Counted from the stretch's first letter, positions 16,706 to 27,532 are shown. The stretch: 64,000 bases of DNA from Streptomyces noursei ATCC 11455 (GCF_001704275.1 NZ_CP011533.1:3038001-3102000); one strand, 5' to 3'. Notes: generated by a model not told the origin, from the letters alone. Numbers and translations: made by a program.

Positions 16706-19700
16706 TCAGCCGCGCGGCTTCTCCCGCATCTCGTACGTCGCGATGACGTCGTCGACCTTGATGTCGTTGAAGTTGCCGAGGTTGATACCGCCCTCGAAGC
16801 CTTCGCGGATCTCGGTGACGTCGTCCTTGAAGCGGCGCAGACCGTCGATGTTGAGGTTCTCCGCGACCACCTTGCCGTCGCGGATGAGGCGCGCCTTGGT
16901 GTTCCGCTTGACCTCGCCGGAGCGGATGAGCACACCCGCGATGTTGCCCAGCTTGGACGACTTGAAGACCTCGCGGATCTCCGCCGTACCGAGCTCGACC
17001 TCTTCGTACTCCGGCTTGAGCATGCCCTTGAGGGCCGCCTCGATCTCCTCGATCGCCTGGTAGATGACCGAGTAGTACCGGACGTCGACGCCCTCGCGCT
17101 CGGCCATCTGCGTGGCGCGGCCTTCGGCCCGCACGTTGAAGCCGATGACGATCGCGTCGGAGCCGGACGCCAGGTTGATGTCGGACTCCGTGACCGCACC
17201 GACGCCGCGGTGCAGCACCCGGATGTCGACCTCTTCGCCGACGTCGAGCTGGAGCAGCGAGGACTCCAGGGCCTCGACCGAACCGGACGCGTCGCCCTTG
17301 ATGATGAGGTTGAGCTGCTGGACCTCGCCCGCCTTGAGCACCTTGTCGAGGTCCTCGAGGGACACCCGGCGGGTGCGCTTGGCGAACGCGGCGTTGCGCT
17401 CGCGCGCCGCACGCTTCTCGGCGATCTGGCGCGCCGTGCGGTCCTCGTCGACGACCAGGAAGTTGTCGCCGGCGCCCGGGACGTTGGTCAGACCCAGGAC
17501 CAGGACGGGGGTCGACGGACCCGCTTCCTCGACGTGGTTGCCCTTGTCGTCGAGCATCGCGCGGACCCGGCCGTAGGCGTCGCCCACGACCATCGTCTCG
17601 CCGACGCGGAGGGTACCGCGCTGGACCAGGACGGTCGCCACGGCGCCGCGGCCGCGGTCGAGGTGGGCCTCGATCGCGATGCCCTGGGCGTCCTGGTCGG
17701 GGTTGGCCCGCAGGTCGAGGGCGGCGTCCGCGGTGAGGACGACGGCCTCGAGCAGCTGCTCGATGTTGGTGCCCTGGCGGGCGGAGATGTCGACGAACAT
17801 GGTGTCGCCGCCGTACTCCTCGGCCACCAGGCCGAACTCGGTCAGCTGACCGCGCACCTTGGTCGGGTCGGCGCCCTCGACGTCGATCTTGTTGACCGCG
17901 ACCACGATCGGCACGTCGGCCGCCTTGGCGTGGTTCAGGGCCTCGATCGTCTGCGGCATGACACCGTCGTTGGCCGCCACCACGAGGATCGCGATGTCGG
18001 TCGACTTCGCACCGCGGGCACGCATGGCGGTGAACGCCTCGTGACCCGGGGTGTCGATGAAGGTGATGCGACGCTCTTCGTCGTTGACCTCGGTCGTGAC
18101 CTGGTAGGCACCGATGTGCTGGGTGATGCCACCGGCCTCGCCCGCGACCACGTTGGTCTTGCGGATCGCGTCCAGCAGGCGGGTCTTACCGTGGTCGACG
18201 TGACCCATGACGGTCACCACCGGCGGACGCGAGGCGAGCATCTCCTCGCCGCCCTCGTTCTCGCCGAACTCGATGTCGAAGGACTCGAGCAGCTCGCGGT
18301 CCTCCTCCTCCGGGCTGACGATCTCGACGTTGTAGTTCATCTCGTCGGCGAGGAGCTGCAGCGTCTCGTCGGAGACGGACTGGGTCGCGGTGACCATCTC
18401 GCCCAGGTTCAGCATGACCTGGACCAGCGACGCCGGGTTGGCGTTGATCTTCTCCGCGAAGTCCGTCAGCGAGGCACCGCGCGAGAGGCGAACGGTCTGG
18501 CCGTTGCCGCGCGGCAGCATGATGCCGCCCACGGACGGGGCCTGCATGGCCTCGTACTCCTGGCGGCGCTGCCGCTTCGACTTGCGGCCACGACGCGCCG
18601 GACCGCCGGGACGGCCGAACGCACCCTGCGTGCCACCACGGCCACCGGGACCACCCGGACGACCGCCGAAGCCGGGACGACCGCCGAAGCCGCCGCCACC
18701 GCCGCCGCCACCGGGACCGCCGCCACCGGGACGACCGGCGAAACCGCCGCCGCCACCCGGACGACCGCCACCGCCGCCGCCACCGGGACGACCGGCGAAG
18801 CCGCCGCCGCCACCGGGACGACCACCGCCGCCGCCGGGACGACCGGCGCCGCCCGGACGACCACCGCCGCCGGGGCCCGGACGCGGGCCGGCAGCCGGAC
18901 GCTGCGGCATCATGCCCGGGTTCGGGCGGTTACCGCCGCCGGGACGCGGGGCACCACCGGGCGCCGCACCCTGCGGACGCGGCATGGCACCGGGGGTCGG
19001 ACGCGCGCCGCCCTGGCCGCCGCCCTGCGGACGCGGACCACCCTGGCCGCCGCCCTGCGGACGGGGACCGGGCTGGCCGGGACGCGGGGCGCCACCGGGC
19101 CGCGGGGCCTGCGGACGGGCCATGCCCGTGGAGCCACCGGAGGTGAAGGGGTTGTTGCCCGGGCGCGGACCGGCCGGACGGGGCCCACCGGGACGCGCCG
19201 ACTGGCCACCGGAACGCGGGGCGTTGCCGCGCGACTGGCCCTGGCCGGGCGCGGGACGGCCGCCGGGACGCGGGCCCGGGGCAGCACCCGGGCGGGGGCC
19301 CTGGGCTGCGGGGGCCGGCGACGGCGGGGCCTGGAACTCCGGCTGCGCGGGCGCGGCCGGGGCGGGCTTGGGTGCCGCCGGACGGGCCGGGGCAGGCCGC
19401 GGACCCGGGGTGGGGCCGGCGGCAGGCTTGGGAGCCACGGGGGTCACCGGGGCCTCCGGGGCTGCCGGAGCAGCCGGGGCCTCGGGGGCAGCCGGGGCCG
19501 CGGGGCCCGGCTTGGGGGCGCCCGGCTTCGGGGCAGCCGGACGCGCCGCCTGCGCCGGAGTGGGCGCGGACGGCTTCGCGGGGGCCGACTTGCGCGGCGC
19601 CGCGGGCTTGCCGGCGGAACGGCCGCCGCCGCTGCCCGCCTGGAAAGCGTCGGTCAACTTGCGAACAACCGGCGCCTCGATCGTCGAGGACGCCGAACGG

Positions 19701-19792
19701 ACGAATTCACCAAGTTCTTGGAGCTTGGCCATGACGACCTTGCTCTCAACACCGAACTCCTTGGCGAGTTCGTAAACCCGGACCTTAGCCAC
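16706..19792 (-). CDS. infB: Translation initiation factor IF-2
   Basis: 1028 residues; GTPase that places initiator tRNA on the 30S subunit and promotes subunit joining. An N-terminal helical IF2N motif ([10 protein letters not shown]) is followed by ~350 residues of Ala/Pro- then Gly/Arg/Pro-rich low complexity (to about 400), a second IF2N motif, and the G domain with [16 protein letters not shown] and NKID, then domains II-IV. GTG start with AAGGAG. The long Gly-rich block is typical of actinobacterial IF-2 and generates the large antisense open frame on the plus strand. Confidence 0.98.
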   Translation of the reverse strand: MAKVRVYELAKEFGVESKVVMAKLQELGEFVRSASSTIEAPVVRKLTDAFQAGSGGGRSAGKPAAPRKSAPAKPSAPTPAQAARPAAPKPGAPKPGPAAPAAPEAPAAPAAPEAPVTPVAPKPAAGPTPGPRPAPARPAAPKPAPAAPAQPEFQAPPSPAPAAQGPRPGAAPGPRPGGRPAPGQGQSRGNAPRSGGQSARPGGPRPAGPRPGNNPFTSGGSTGMARPQAPRPGGAPRPGQPGPRPQGGGQGGPRPQGGGQGGARPTPGAMPRPQGAAPGGAPRPGGGNRPNPGMMPQRPAAGPRPGPGGGGRPGGAGRPGGGGGRPGGGGGFAGRPGGGGGGGRPGGGGGFAGRPGGGGPGGGGGGGGFGGRPGFGGRPGGPGGRGGTQGAFGRPGGPARRGRKSKRQRRQEYEAMQAPSVGGIMLPRGNGQTVRLSRGASLTDFAEKINANPASLVQVMLNLGEMVTATQSVSDETLQLLADEMNYNVEIVSPEEEDRELLESFDIEFGENEGGEEMLASRPPVVTVMGHVDHGKTRLLDAIRKTNVVAGEAGGITQHIGAYQVTTEVNDEERRITFIDTPGHEAFTAMRARGAKSTDIAILVVAANDGVMPQTIEALNHAKAADVPIVVAVNKIDVEGADPTKVRGQLTEFGLVAEEYGGDTMFVDISARQGTNIEQLLEAVVLTADAALDLRANPDQDAQGIAIEAHLDRGRGAVATVLVQRGTLRVGETMVVGDAYGRVRAMLDDKGNHVEEAGPSTPVLVLGLTNVPGAGDNFLVVDEDRTARQIAEKRAARERNAAFAKRTRRVSLEDLDKVLKAGEVQQLNLIIKGDASGSVEALESSLLQLDVGEEVDIRVLHRGVGAVTESDINLASGSDAIVIGFNVRAEGRATQMAEREGVDVRYYSVIYQAIEEIEAALKGMLKPEYEEVELGTAEIREVFKSSKLGNIAGVLIRSGEVKRNTKARLIRDGKVVAENLNIDGLRRFKDDVTEIREGFEGGINLGNFNDIKVDDVIATYEMREKPRG

Positions 19793-19805
19793 TTCGCTCC
19801 TTCTA

Positions 19806-19826
19806 GGTCCGGGTGTCCACCGGACC
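19806..19826 (-). promoter_or_regulatory. Small hairpin in the infB leader
   Basis: GGTCCGG-N7-CCGGACC immediately upstream of the infB GTG; the stem is close enough to the ribosome site to affect initiation. Confidence 0.35.
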
Positions 19827-19841
19827 GTCGCTACTTCATGG

Positions 19842-19874
19842 GCGTACTCATCGCGTACTCATCGAGTGCTCATC
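19842..19874. repeat. Three 11-bp tandem repeats upstream of infB
   Basis: GCGTACTCATC twice without change and once with two differences (GAGTGCTCATC), about 50-80 bp upstream of infB. The 11-bp period is one DNA helical turn. Confidence 0.6.
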
Positions 19875-19970
19875 GCAATCTCGACCTACTTCCGACTCGC
19901 GAGGTACCTGACCGCACGGTTTTCCGTGCGCTGTGCGTGTCTTGCTGTGCGTTATTGCCATGGCGGCTGC

Positions 19971-20249
19971 TCAACCCGCGCCCCCTTCGATGAACCGGCG
20001 CAACTCCGCCGTGTCGAACGGGCCGCGTCCCCGGTAGGCCCGGGGGAACGCCCGGCGGCGAACCGCCAGGTCAAGGCAGACCAGTGTCCGGTGCACATAA
20101 GCACCCCGGCCGGGCAGCGTACCGCGAGGATCGGGGACACACTCGCCCTCGATCTCCACGATGCGCAGCAAATCGCCCTTGGCCGCTCGCTCCCGGCACC
20201 CCAGACACGTGCGCTCAGGGCATGCGCGGGCATGCGTCCGACCAGACAC
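19971..20249 (-). CDS. YlxR-family protein (RnpM type)
   Basis: 92 residues. YlxR/DUF448 proteins are small RNA-binding proteins encoded between nusA and infB; members have been described as RNase P modulators. Signature RTCLGCRERAAKGDLLRI (two Cys) near residues 14-30 and GRGAYVHRTLVCLDLAVRRRAF. GTG start at 20249 with GAGGTAG upstream. Confidence 0.93.
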   Translation of the reverse strand: MSGRTHARACPERTCLGCRERAAKGDLLRIVEIEGECVPDPRGTLPGRGAYVHRTLVCLDLAVRRRAFPRAYRGRGPFDTAELRRFIEGGAG

Positions 20250-20378
20250 TGCTTAAGTCTACCTCCCCGCGGCCGCTCCACCCCGATGGGGTAAAGCCGG
20301 ATCCGCTGCTCAAGAATTCCGCGCGGGCCGCCGCGGCACCACTTCTTTTCGTCCGCCGCGGCCCGTCGTGCCGGTGGC

Positions 20379-21371
20379 TCAGCCCTGCGCCGGCGCGTGC
20401 TCGGTGTCCGGACGGATGTCGATCCGCCAGCCCGTGAGCCGCGCCGCGAGCCGGGCGTTCTGCCCTTCCTTGCCGATGGCCAGCGACAACTGGTAGTCGG
20501 GGACCGTCACCCGCGCGGAGCGGGCCGCCATGTCCACGACCTCGACCTTGCTGACCCGGGCCGGCGACAGCGCGTGCGCCACCAGCTCGGCCGGGTCGTC
20601 CGACCAGTCGACGATGTCGATCTTCTCGCCGTTGAGCTCGGCCATCACGGCCCGCACCCGGCCGCCCATCGGGCCGATGCACGCGCCCTTGGCGTTCAGC
20701 CCGGAGCGCGTCGAGCGCACCGCGATCTTCGTCCGGTGGCCGGCCTCCCGCGCGATGGCGGAGATCTCCACCGACCCGTCGGCGATCTCCGGCACCTCCA
20801 TGGCGAACAGCTTCTTCACCAGATTGGGGTGGGTGCGCGACAGGGTGACCGAGGGGCCACGGACGCCCTTGACGACGCGCACGACGTACGACCGCAGCCG
20901 CGTGCCGTGCGTGTACTCCTCGCCCGGGACCTGCTCCTGCACCGGCAGGATGGCCTCCAGCTTGCCGATGTCGACCAGGACGTTCTTGGGGTCCTTGCCC
21001 TGCTGGACGACGCCGGTGACGACATCGCCCTCCCGCCCGGCGTACTCGCCGAACGTGATCTCCTCCTCGGCGTCCCGCAGCCGCTGCAGGATGACCTGCT
21101 TGGCGGTGGTCGCCGCGATCCGCCCGAAGCCGGACGGGGTGTCGTCGAACTCGCGCGGCTCGGCACCCTCCTCCAGGTCCTCCGGGTCCTCCTTCGCCCA
21201 CACCGTCACGTGGCCGGTGTTGCGGTTCAGCTCCACGCGCGCCCGGCGGCGGCTGCCCTCGGTGCGGTGGTACGCGATGAGGAGGGCCGACTCGATCGCC
21301 TCGACCAGCAGGTCGAACGAGATCTCCTTCTCCCGCACCAGACCCCGCAGGGCACTCATGTCGATGTCCAC
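20379..21371 (-). CDS. nusA: Transcription termination/antitermination factor NusA
   Basis: 330 residues; binds RNA polymerase and nascent RNA. N-terminal domain (1-125), S1 domain (about 130-200, [11 protein letters not shown]), KH1 ([14 protein letters not shown]) and KH2 ([19 protein letters not shown]). As in other actinobacteria it ends after KH2, without the acidic repeats of enterobacterial NusA. GTG at 21371 with AAGGAGGAGG; it begins three bases after the rimP stop. Confidence 0.97.
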   Translation of the reverse strand: MDIDMSALRGLVREKEISFDLLVEAIESALLIAYHRTEGSRRRARVELNRNTGHVTVWAKEDPEDLEEGAEPREFDDTPSGFGRIAATTAKQVILQRLRDAEEEITFGEYAGREGDVVTGVVQQGKDPKNVLVDIGKLEAILPVQEQVPGEEYTHGTRLRSYVVRVVKGVRGPSVTLSRTHPNLVKKLFAMEVPEIADGSVEISAIAREAGHRTKIAVRSTRSGLNAKGACIGPMGGRVRAVMAELNGEKIDIVDWSDDPAELVAHALSPARVSKVEVVDMAARSARVTVPDYQLSLAIGKEGQNARLAARLTGWRIDIRPDTEHAPAQG

Positions 21372-21373
21372 GG

Positions 21374-21943
21374 CTACGCCTCCTCCTTGTTCTCGTCGTT
21401 TTCGTCGTTCGCGTCGCTCGCGTCGTTCGCGTCGTTGTCGATCTGCTCGCGCTGGGCGGGCCGCGCGGGCCTGGGGTTGAACTCCAGCTCGACCCGCGCC
21501 TTGGCGATCTCCGCGAACTCGACCCGGCGGGCGGTCGGCTTGCGGCCCTTGACGCCCGGCACCTCGAGGTCCAGTCCGCTGTCGTCCATGGCGATGATCC
21601 GTGCGACCAGGTCGCCGCCCTCGTGGAGGCGGGCCTTGATCAGGCGGCCGACGGCGCGGCGGTAGTGCCGCGGCGAGGTCAGCGGCCGGTCGGCGCCCGG
21701 CGAGGTCACTTCGAGGGTGTACGGGGCGCCGCCCATCGCGTCGGTGTCGTCCAGGATCTTGGACGCCTCGCGACTCAGCTCGGCGCATTCGTCCAGCTGG
21801 ACGCCCTCGTCGGAATCGACCACGATCCTCAGCACTCGGCTCTTGCCGGCCGGTGTCACCTCGATCTCTTCCAGATCCAGGTCTCGCGCGGCGACGAGCG
21901 GTTCAAGCAGTCCGCGCAGCCTCTCGCTCTGGGTGGTGCTCAT
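21374..21943 (-). CDS. rimP: Ribosome maturation factor RimP
   Basis: 189 residues; needed for 30S assembly. RimP N-domain ([27 protein letters not shown], then [14 protein letters not shown] about residues 75-88) and C-terminal SH3-like domain. The last 25 residues are a repeated Asp/Asn/Glu tail ([20 protein letters not shown]) encoded by short DNA repeats. ATG preceded by GAGGAG. First gene of the nusA operon. Confidence 0.95.
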   Translation of the reverse strand: MSTTQSERLRGLLEPLVAARDLDLEEIEVTPAGKSRVLRIVVDSDEGVQLDECAELSREASKILDDTDAMGGAPYTLEVTSPGADRPLTSPRHYRRAVGRLIKARLHEGGDLVARIIAMDDSGLDLEVPGVKGRKPTARRVEFAEIAKARVELEFNPRPARPAQREQIDNDANDASDANDENDENKEEA

Positions 21944-22094
21944 CCGGGTGACTCCTCGGCCGCGTGTGCTGTTGTGGTTAGGTCGCGTGTCGGGTCAAAG
22001 CCTATCGGTTCCGGCGGGGTACTGACGATTCGGTGGGTGGTCACGGATACCCTCGCCTGCGGTGATCACTACGGAAGACCCCGGGAAGTGCAAC

Positions 22095-22604
22095 GTGCCG
22101 AAAGTGGCGCTCACACGCAGAACGACCCTGCTGGCCGGCGCCGCCCTGGGAGGTGCGGCGCTGCTCTCCGGGTGCGCCGAGGAGGCCCGGCCCGACCCGG
22201 GGGCGGCCGAGCGTTCGGCCGCCGCGGAGCGGGTGCGGACGCGCGCCGCCCGGGACAGCAGGGCACTGCTCGCGCGGTACGACGCGACGCTCGCGGCGCA
22301 TCCCGGGCTGGGGGCGCGGCTGCGGGTGCTCCGGGACGAAGTCGCCCACCACATCGAGGCGTTCACCTCCGGTGCGCCGTCCGCGGCCCCCTCCGCGTCC
22401 GCCGCGTCCGCCGCCTCCGGCAGCGCGCCCGGCGTGCCGGCCGACGAGCGGAGCGCCCGCGCGGCGCTGGCCGACGCGGAACGCACGCTCGCGGATTCCC
22501 GCACCGCGGCGCTGGTGACCGCGCCGCCCGAACTCGCCCGGCTGCTCGCCTCGGTCGCGGCCGCCGGGGCGGCCCATGCGTACCTCCTGACCGAGGCGGA
22601 GTGA
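22095..22604 (+). CDS. Small putative Tat lipoprotein of unknown function
   Basis: About 169 residues. The N-terminus (LTRRTTLLAGAALGGAALLSGC) has a twin-arginine motif and a lipobox ending at Cys, so the mature protein is probably lipidated on the outer membrane face. The rest is Ala/Arg-rich helical sequence with a Ser/Ala linker. GTG at 22095 is chosen because it puts the Tat motif close to the start; GTG at 22062 would add 11 residues. Divergent from rimP and upstream of the DUF4439 gene; the shared helical size suggests a related role. Confidence 0.75.
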   Translation: MPKVALTRRTTLLAGAALGGAALLSGCAEEARPDPGAAERSAAAERVRTRAARDSRALLARYDATLAAHPGLGARLRVLRDEVAHHIEAFTSGAPSAAPSASAASAASGSAPGVPADERSARAALADAERTLADSRTAALVTAPPELARLLASVAAAGAAHAYLLTEAE

Positions 22605-22756
22605 GGCGGGAGCCGCCGGGACCGGCGCCGCGCGGGAGGCGCACCCTCCTGGGCCGTTCGGGCCACCCGACCACCGCCGCGCGGCGGCAGCAGCCCGCAC
22701 CGTAGGGCGCGGAGCCGACCGCGACGCACCCCCGCACCAGAGAGAAAGAACGGGCC

Positions 22757-23260
22757 ATGACGAGGACACGCACGCAGCGCGACGGGGATCGCGACCGGGA
22801 CGAACTGACCGCGACGCAGGCCGCGCTGGCGGCCGAGCACGCCGCGGTGTACGGGTACGGCGTGGTCGGCGGGCGGATCGGGGCCGGCCGCCGCGCGGAG
22901 GCGCAGGGCGCGTACGACGCGCACCGGGCCCGGCGGGACGCGCTGCGCCGCACCGTGCGGGACCTCGGCGGCGCACCGCAGGCCGCGGCCGCCGCCTACG
23001 AGCTGCCGTTCCCGGTGCCGGACGCCCCCGCCGCGGCGCGGCTGGCCGCGGAGCTGGAGGACCGGGTGTCGGCCGTCTACGCGGACCTGGTCCGGGCCGC
23101 CGGCGGGGCGCACCGCAAGGAGGCCGCGGCGGCGCTGCGGGAGGCGGCGGTGCGCGCGGTGCGCTGGCGGGGCAGCGGCGTAGCCTTCCCTGGGCTCGTG
23201 GAGCGGGCCGCGGCGCCCACCCCGTCGGGTGCCGCGGGCCCCGACGCAGGCGAGCTCTGA
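22757..23260 (+). CDS. Ferritin-like domain protein (DUF4439)
   Basis: 167 residues, all-helical. Motifs LAAEHAAVYGYGVVGGRI and AHRARRDALRRTV fit the DUF4439 ferritin-like four-helix bundle. Iron binding is not shown; the Glu-His pair in AAEHAAVYGYG is a possible ligand pair. ATG follows AGAGAAAGAA. Lies between the lipoprotein and the kinase-like gene on the same strand; the three could be cotranscribed, but the 152-bp and 50-bp gaps leave that open. Confidence 0.8.
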   Translation: MTRTRTQRDGDRDRDELTATQAALAAEHAAVYGYGVVGGRIGAGRRAEAQGAYDAHRARRDALRRTVRDLGGAPQAAAAAYELPFPVPDAPAAARLAAELEDRVSAVYADLVRAAGGAHRKEAAAALREAAVRAVRWRGSGVAFPGLVERAAAPTPSGAAGPDAGEL

Positions 23261-23310
23261 ACGACCGGCCGCGACCGCGGCAACTCCCCCACGATAAGGA
23301 CAGCTCAGGC

Positions 23311-24219
23311 ATGGCAACGGCACCCATCGAACCGCCGCAACGATTGGTGAGGGCGCTCGGCGGCGATCCGACGGGCCCCGTCCGGGCCTGGCTGGCGGCA
23401 CTGCCGGAACTGGTCCAACAGCGGTTGGAATCCTGGGAGTTGACGCTGGATCGGGTGCACGCGCCGGGTGGCAGCAGCAGTCTGGTGGCGTTCGTGCGGC
23501 AGCAGGACGGCACGCCGGCGGCCCTGAAGTTCCCGGTGCCGGGGCGGGCCGCCGCGCAGGAGGCGGCGGCGCTGCGGGTGTGGGACGGCTGGGGCGCGGT
23601 GCGACTGCTGCGGTCCGACGAGACCGGCGGCGCGCTGCTGTTGGAACGCTTGCAGGGATCGGTGTCGCTGCGGTCGCTGCCGGAGGCCAAGGCGCTGCTG
23701 GAGGCGGCCGGCACGGTGCGCCGGCTGTGGGTGGCGCCGCCGGCGGGGCATCCGTTCGCGACGGTGGCGGAGCGGGTCGCGGCGGACGCCGAGCGGCTCC
23801 GGGCCGCCGGGGACTCGGCGGGTGCCGGGCCGCTGGTGGACGAGGCCCTGGAGCTGGGGCGGTCGCTGCCGGCCGGGGCGGCGGAGGAGTTCGTGCTGCA
23901 CGGCGCGTTCCGGCAGGGGAAGGTGCTGGCCGGGGAGCGGGTGCCGTGGCTGGCGGTCGGGCCGGCGCCGCTGGTGGGCGAGCGGGCGTACGACCTGGCG
24001 CGGTTGGTGCTGGACCGGTTCGAGGATCTGCTGGCCGGGTCGGGGGCGGCCGCGGTGGCCCGTCGGCGGGTGGCCAAGCTGGCCGACTCTCTGGACGTGG
24101 ACCGGGAGCGGCTGCGCGACTGGACGCTGTACCGGGCGGTGCGCGCCGGGGTCCGGGAGTCGGTGTCGGGCGACCGGCGGCGCGGCGAGTCGCTGCTGGA
24201 GTTCGCGGCCTACGTGTAG
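23311..24219 (+). CDS. Aminoglycoside-phosphotransferase-like protein lacking catalytic residues
   Basis: 302 residues with the layout of the streptomycin/hydroxyurea phosphotransferase family: N-lobe Lys in ALKFPVPG, then the catalytic-loop region at 197-204 and the metal-loop region near 216-218, followed by LVGERAYDLARLVLDR. Where the family has HGDLHxxN this reads HGAFRQGK: the catalytic Asp is A199 and the metal-binding Asn is K204. Where IDP is expected it reads VGP (G217). It should therefore not phosphorylate by the usual mechanism. The gene is intact, with normal streptomycete codon use. Confidence 0.82.
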   Translation: MATAPIEPPQRLVRALGGDPTGPVRAWLAALPELVQQRLESWELTLDRVHAPGGSSSLVAFVRQQDGTPAALKFPVPGRAAAQEAAALRVWDGWGAVRLLRSDETGGALLLERLQGSVSLRSLPEAKALLEAAGTVRRLWVAPPAGHPFATVAERVAADAERLRAAGDSAGAGPLVDEALELGRSLPAGAAEEFVLHGAFRQGKVLAGERVPWLAVGPAPLVGERAYDLARLVLDRFEDLLAGSGAAAVARRRVAKLADSLDVDRERLRDWTLYRAVRAGVRESVSGDRRRGESLLEFAAYV

Positions 24220-24246
24220 CCGCCGACCGGGCACGCCGGAAAGCGG

Positions 24247-24283
24247 AACGGGCCGGCGGGGCGGGTGCCCCGGCCGGCCCGTT
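24247..24283. terminator. Bidirectional terminator between the kinase-like gene and proS
   Basis: AACGGGCCGGC-GGGGC / GCCCCGGCCGGCCCGTT arms (one bulge) between convergent genes. Confidence 0.75.
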
Positions 24284-24295
24284 GCCGTTGCGCGG

Positions 24296-25999
24296 TCAGG
24301 CGCTGAGGCGGGCGACGGCCTCGGCGACCGTCAGCTCCTCGCGCTCGCCGGTGCGGCGGTCCTTGACCTCCACGACGCCCTCGCCGGCGCGGCGGCCGGC
24401 GACCACGATGGTCGGCACGCCGATCAGCTCCGCGTCGGTGAACTTGACGCCGGGCGAGACGCCGGGCCGGTCGTCGACCAGGACGCGCAGGCCGGCGGCA
24501 CCGAGCTGGTCGGCGATCTCCAGGGCGAGTTCGGTCTGCTTGGCCTTGCCCGCGGCGACGACGTGGACGTCGGCGGGGGCCACCTCGCGGGGCCAGCACA
24601 GGCCCTTGTCGTCGGCGTGCTGCTCGGCCAGCGCGGCGACGGCACGCGAGACGCCGATGCCGTACGAGCCCATGGTCACCCGGACCGGCTTGCCGTTCTG
24701 GCCGAGCACGTCGAGCTGGAAGGCGTCGGCGTACTTGCGGCCCAGCTGGAAGATGTGGCCGATCTCGATGGCGCGGTCCAGCTTGAGGCCGGTGCCGCAG
24801 TTCGGGCAGGGGTCGCCCTCCTGCACCACGACGACGTCGACGTACGCGTCGACCTCGAAGTCGCGCCCGGCGACGACGTTCTTGGCGTGCAGGCCCTCCT
24901 TGTTGGCGCCGGTGATCCAGGCGGTGCCGGGCGCGATGCGCGGGTCGGCCAGGTACGTCACCTTCTCCAGGCCCTGCGGGCCGACGTAGCCGCGCACGAG
25001 GTCGTCGCGACCCACGAAGTCCTCGGCGGTGACCAGCTCCACGACGGCCGGGGCGAAGTGCGCCTCGACCTTGCCCATGTCGACCTCGCGGTCGCCGGGC
25101 ACGCCCACGGCGACGATCTCGCCGCCCACCTTCACCAGGAGGTTCTTCAGGGTGGCGGAGGCCGGCACGTCGAGGTGCGCGGCGAGCGTCTCGATGGTGG
25201 GGGTGTCCGGGGTGGGGATCTCTTCGAGCGCGGGTGCGCCGGCGGCGTCCACCGGCTTGAGCTCGTAGGTGATCGCCTCGGTGTTGGCCGCGAAGTCGCA
25301 GCTCGGGCAGTCGGCGAAGACGTCCTCGCCGGCCGCGGCCGGGGCCAGGAACTCCTCGGACTTGGAGCCGCCCATGGCGCCGGCGATGGCGGCGCAGATG
25401 CGATAGTCCAGGCCGAGCCGCTCGAAGATCCTCTGGTACGCGGCGCGGTGCAGCGCGTAGGACTCGGCCAGGCCCTCGTCGGCCGTGTCGAAGGAGTACG
25501 AGTCCTTCATCTGGAACTCGCGGCCGCGCAGGATGCCGGCGCGCGGGCGGGCCTCGTCGCGGTACTTGGTCTGGATCTGGTAGAGGATCACCGGCAGGTC
25601 CTTGTAGGACGTGCACTGGTCCTTCACCAGCTGGGTGAAGATCTCCTCGTGGGTCGGGCCGAGGAGGTAGTCGCCGCCCCTGCGGTCCTTGAGGCGGAAC
25701 AGCTCGGCGCCGTACTCCTCCCAGCGGCCGGTCGCCTCGTAGGGCTCCTTCGGCAGCAGGGCGGGCAGCAGGACCTCCTGGCCGCCGATGGCGTCCATCT
25801 CCTCGCGCACGATCCGCTCGATGTTGGCGAGGACCTTCTTGCCGAGCGGCAGCCAGGACCAGACACCGGCGGCGGTGCGGCGCACGAAGCCGGCGCGCAC
25901 CAGGAGCTTGTGGCTGAGCACCTCGGCGTCGGCCGGGTCGTCGCGCAATGTCTTGAACATCAAGCGGGACATGCGCTGGACCTGTGCGGCGTGGGCCAT
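24296..25999 (-). CDS. proS: Prolyl-tRNA synthetase
   Basis: 567 residues, the bacterial-type enzyme with an inserted editing domain. Class II motif 2 is seen at [26 protein letters not shown] (about 135-160) and motif 3 near [17 protein letters not shown] (about 450). The editing insertion lies between, with CXXC-like cysteines ([15 protein letters not shown]). C-terminal anticodon-binding domain ends at LSA. ATG at 25999. Confidence 0.97.
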   Translation of the reverse strand: MAHAAQVQRMSRLMFKTLRDDPADAEVLSHKLLVRAGFVRRTAAGVWSWLPLGKKVLANIERIVREEMDAIGGQEVLLPALLPKEPYEATGRWEEYGAELFRLKDRRGGDYLLGPTHEEIFTQLVKDQCTSYKDLPVILYQIQTKYRDEARPRAGILRGREFQMKDSYSFDTADEGLAESYALHRAAYQRIFERLGLDYRICAAIAGAMGGSKSEEFLAPAAAGEDVFADCPSCDFAANTEAITYELKPVDAAGAPALEEIPTPDTPTIETLAAHLDVPASATLKNLLVKVGGEIVAVGVPGDREVDMGKVEAHFAPAVVELVTAEDFVGRDDLVRGYVGPQGLEKVTYLADPRIAPGTAWITGANKEGLHAKNVVAGRDFEVDAYVDVVVVQEGDPCPNCGTGLKLDRAIEIGHIFQLGRKYADAFQLDVLGQNGKPVRVTMGSYGIGVSRAVAALAEQHADDKGLCWPREVAPADVHVVAAGKAKQTELALEIADQLGAAGLRVLVDDRPGVSPGVKFTDAELIGVPTIVVAGRRAGEGVVEVKDRRTGEREELTVAEAVARLSA

Positions 26000-26125
26000 G
26001 GGAGTTTCTCCTGCGTAAGAAAGGTGACTCCCTGGAGGTTAGCCGGAGGGGTGTGGCCCAAGGAAATAGGTATCCGCTGCGCTGGGCCCGCTCGCCGCGT
26101 CGCCGGCTCTCCCGCCGTGGTCCGA

Positions 26126-26662
26126 TCAGGGGCGTGGCAGGGGGAGGGGGGCGCCCATCACGGCGTAGGGGGTGGGGGCGCTGGGGAAGAGGACCCGGCG
26201 GGCGATGTCCTGGTAGCCGAGTGAGCGGTAGAGGCCGCGGGCGGGGCTCTCGGTGTCGATGGCGGAGAGGATGCTGCGGGGTTCGGCGGCGCCGTCGGTG
26301 ATGGCGGTGATCAGGGTGCGGCCGATGCCGTGGTTCTGGTAGGCGGGGTGGACGTGCAGCTCGGTGATGACGAAGGAGTCGTCGAGCCAGTGGTCCAGGC
26401 CCTGGCTGCACAGGTAGGGCTCGACGACGGTGGACCACCAGTAGGCGCGGTCGTTGGGCATGCCGTAGACGAAGCCGATGAGCCGGCCGGCGGGGGTGGT
26501 GGCGCCGAGGGCGCGGGCGCCGCGGCAGCCGAGGTGGCGCAGCACGATGTGGCGGCGGACGGCGATCTCGTCGTCGCTGAGCCCGAACGCGAGGGCCTGC
26601 ACGGCCAACGCGTCGTCCACGCGAGCGGCGAGATCGAGGGGGCCGACCGCGACGTCATCCAT
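26126..26662 (-). CDS. GNAT-family N-acetyltransferase
   Basis: 178 residues. The acetyl-CoA loop is visible in ELHVHPAYQNHGIGRTLI (about 113-130), followed by SPARGLYRSLGYQDIARR near the C-terminus. Substrate unknown. ATG at 26662 gives the shorter, more typical start; 26677 is possible. Separate from the next GNAT gene by 24 bp on the same strand, so the two may be cotranscribed. Confidence 0.85.
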   Translation of the reverse strand: MDDVAVGPLDLAARVDDALAVQALAFGLSDDEIAVRRHIVLRHLGCRGARALGATTPAGRLIGFVYGMPNDRAYWWSTVVEPYLCSQGLDHWLDDSFVITELHVHPAYQNHGIGRTLITAITDGAAEPRSILSAIDTESPARGLYRSLGYQDIARRVLFPSAPTPYAVMGAPLPLPRP

Positions 26663-26686
26663 GCTCGGAGCGTACAAGGCCGGGCC

Positions 26687-27532
26687 TCAGAAAAGTACGC
26701 TCATGAACGCGCCGACTTCCTCGAAGCCCACTCGGCGGTAGGCGGCGCGGGCCGCGGTGTTGTAGTCGTTGACGTAGAGGCTGACGACCGGGGCGACGTC
26801 GTGGAGGGCGTAGCGGAGCACGGCGGCCATCCCTGGTTCGGACAGGCGCCGGCCGCGGTACGCGGGATCGACCCAGACGCCCTGGATCTGGCAGGCGAGC
26901 GGCGTGGCGGCGCCGATCTCGGCCTTGAAGATCACCTTGCCGTCCTCGATGCGGGCGAACGAGCGGCCGGCGCCGACGAGTTCGGCGACCCGGGCCTGGT
27001 AGAGCAGTCCGCCGTCGCCGGCGAGCGGGGAGATGCCGACCTCCTCGGTGAACATCGCCACGCACGCGGGCATGATCACGTCGAGTTCGTCCTTGCGGAT
27101 CCGCCGGACGTAGGGGTCGGGCGCGACCTCGGTGGACGGGGCGCGGGTGACCATCAGCGGCTGGTGGGCGCGGATCTCGCGGGCCGGGCCCCAGTGGGGC
27201 TCCAGCAGTGACCAGAGTGCGGCGGTGGGGCCGGCGGGGCCGACGATGGAGGAGCAGCGGCGGCCCTGGCGGCGGGCGCGTTCGGCGAAGCCGCGGACGG
27301 CTTCGGGGGTGGCGCAGACGGGGACGAGGTTGGCGCCGGCGTAGCAGAGGGACTCCAGCCGGCCGCCGACGTACCAGCCCCACATCTCGCCGCCGAGCCG
27401 CCAGGGGTCGAGGCCGGCGACCTGGACGCGGGCGGCGACGAAGGCGTTGGCCACCGGCTCGCGGTCCAGGACCGCGAGGGCCGCTTCGAGCTCTCCCGGT
27501 TCGAGGACCTTGAGGGCGGTGGTCGTCAGCAC
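26687..27532 (-). CDS. GNAT acetyltransferase with N-terminal DUF4081-type domain
   Basis: 281 residues. The N-terminal half (about 1-130) resembles the DUF4081 module found ahead of GNAT domains in actinobacteria; the C-terminal GNAT domain has the CoA-binding pattern GVWVDPAYRGRRLSEPGM and SLYVNDYNTAARAAYRRVGF. GTG at 27532 is taken as the start because residues upstream are Pro-rich and not conserved-looking. It lies next to ispG; no substrate can be assigned. Confidence 0.83.
   Translation of the reverse strand: MLTTTALKVLEPGELEAALAVLDREPVANAFVAARVQVAGLDPWRLGGEMWGWYVGGRLESLCYAGANLVPVCATPEAVRGFAERARRQGRRCSSIVGPAGPTAALWSLLEPHWGPAREIRAHQPLMVTRAPSTEVAPDPYVRRIRKDELDVIMPACVAMFTEEVGISPLAGDGGLLYQARVAELVGAGRSFARIEDGKVIFKAEIGAATPLACQIQGVWVDPAYRGRRLSEPGMAAVLRYALHDVAPVVSLYVNDYNTAARAAYRRVGFEEVGAFMSVLF

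Noticed and set aside
16031..19993. A 1320-codon open frame on the plus strand opposite infB
   Set aside because: It is antisense to the well-conserved infB gene; its composition (Arg/Thr/Gly/Asp runs) is what high-GC antisense frames give.
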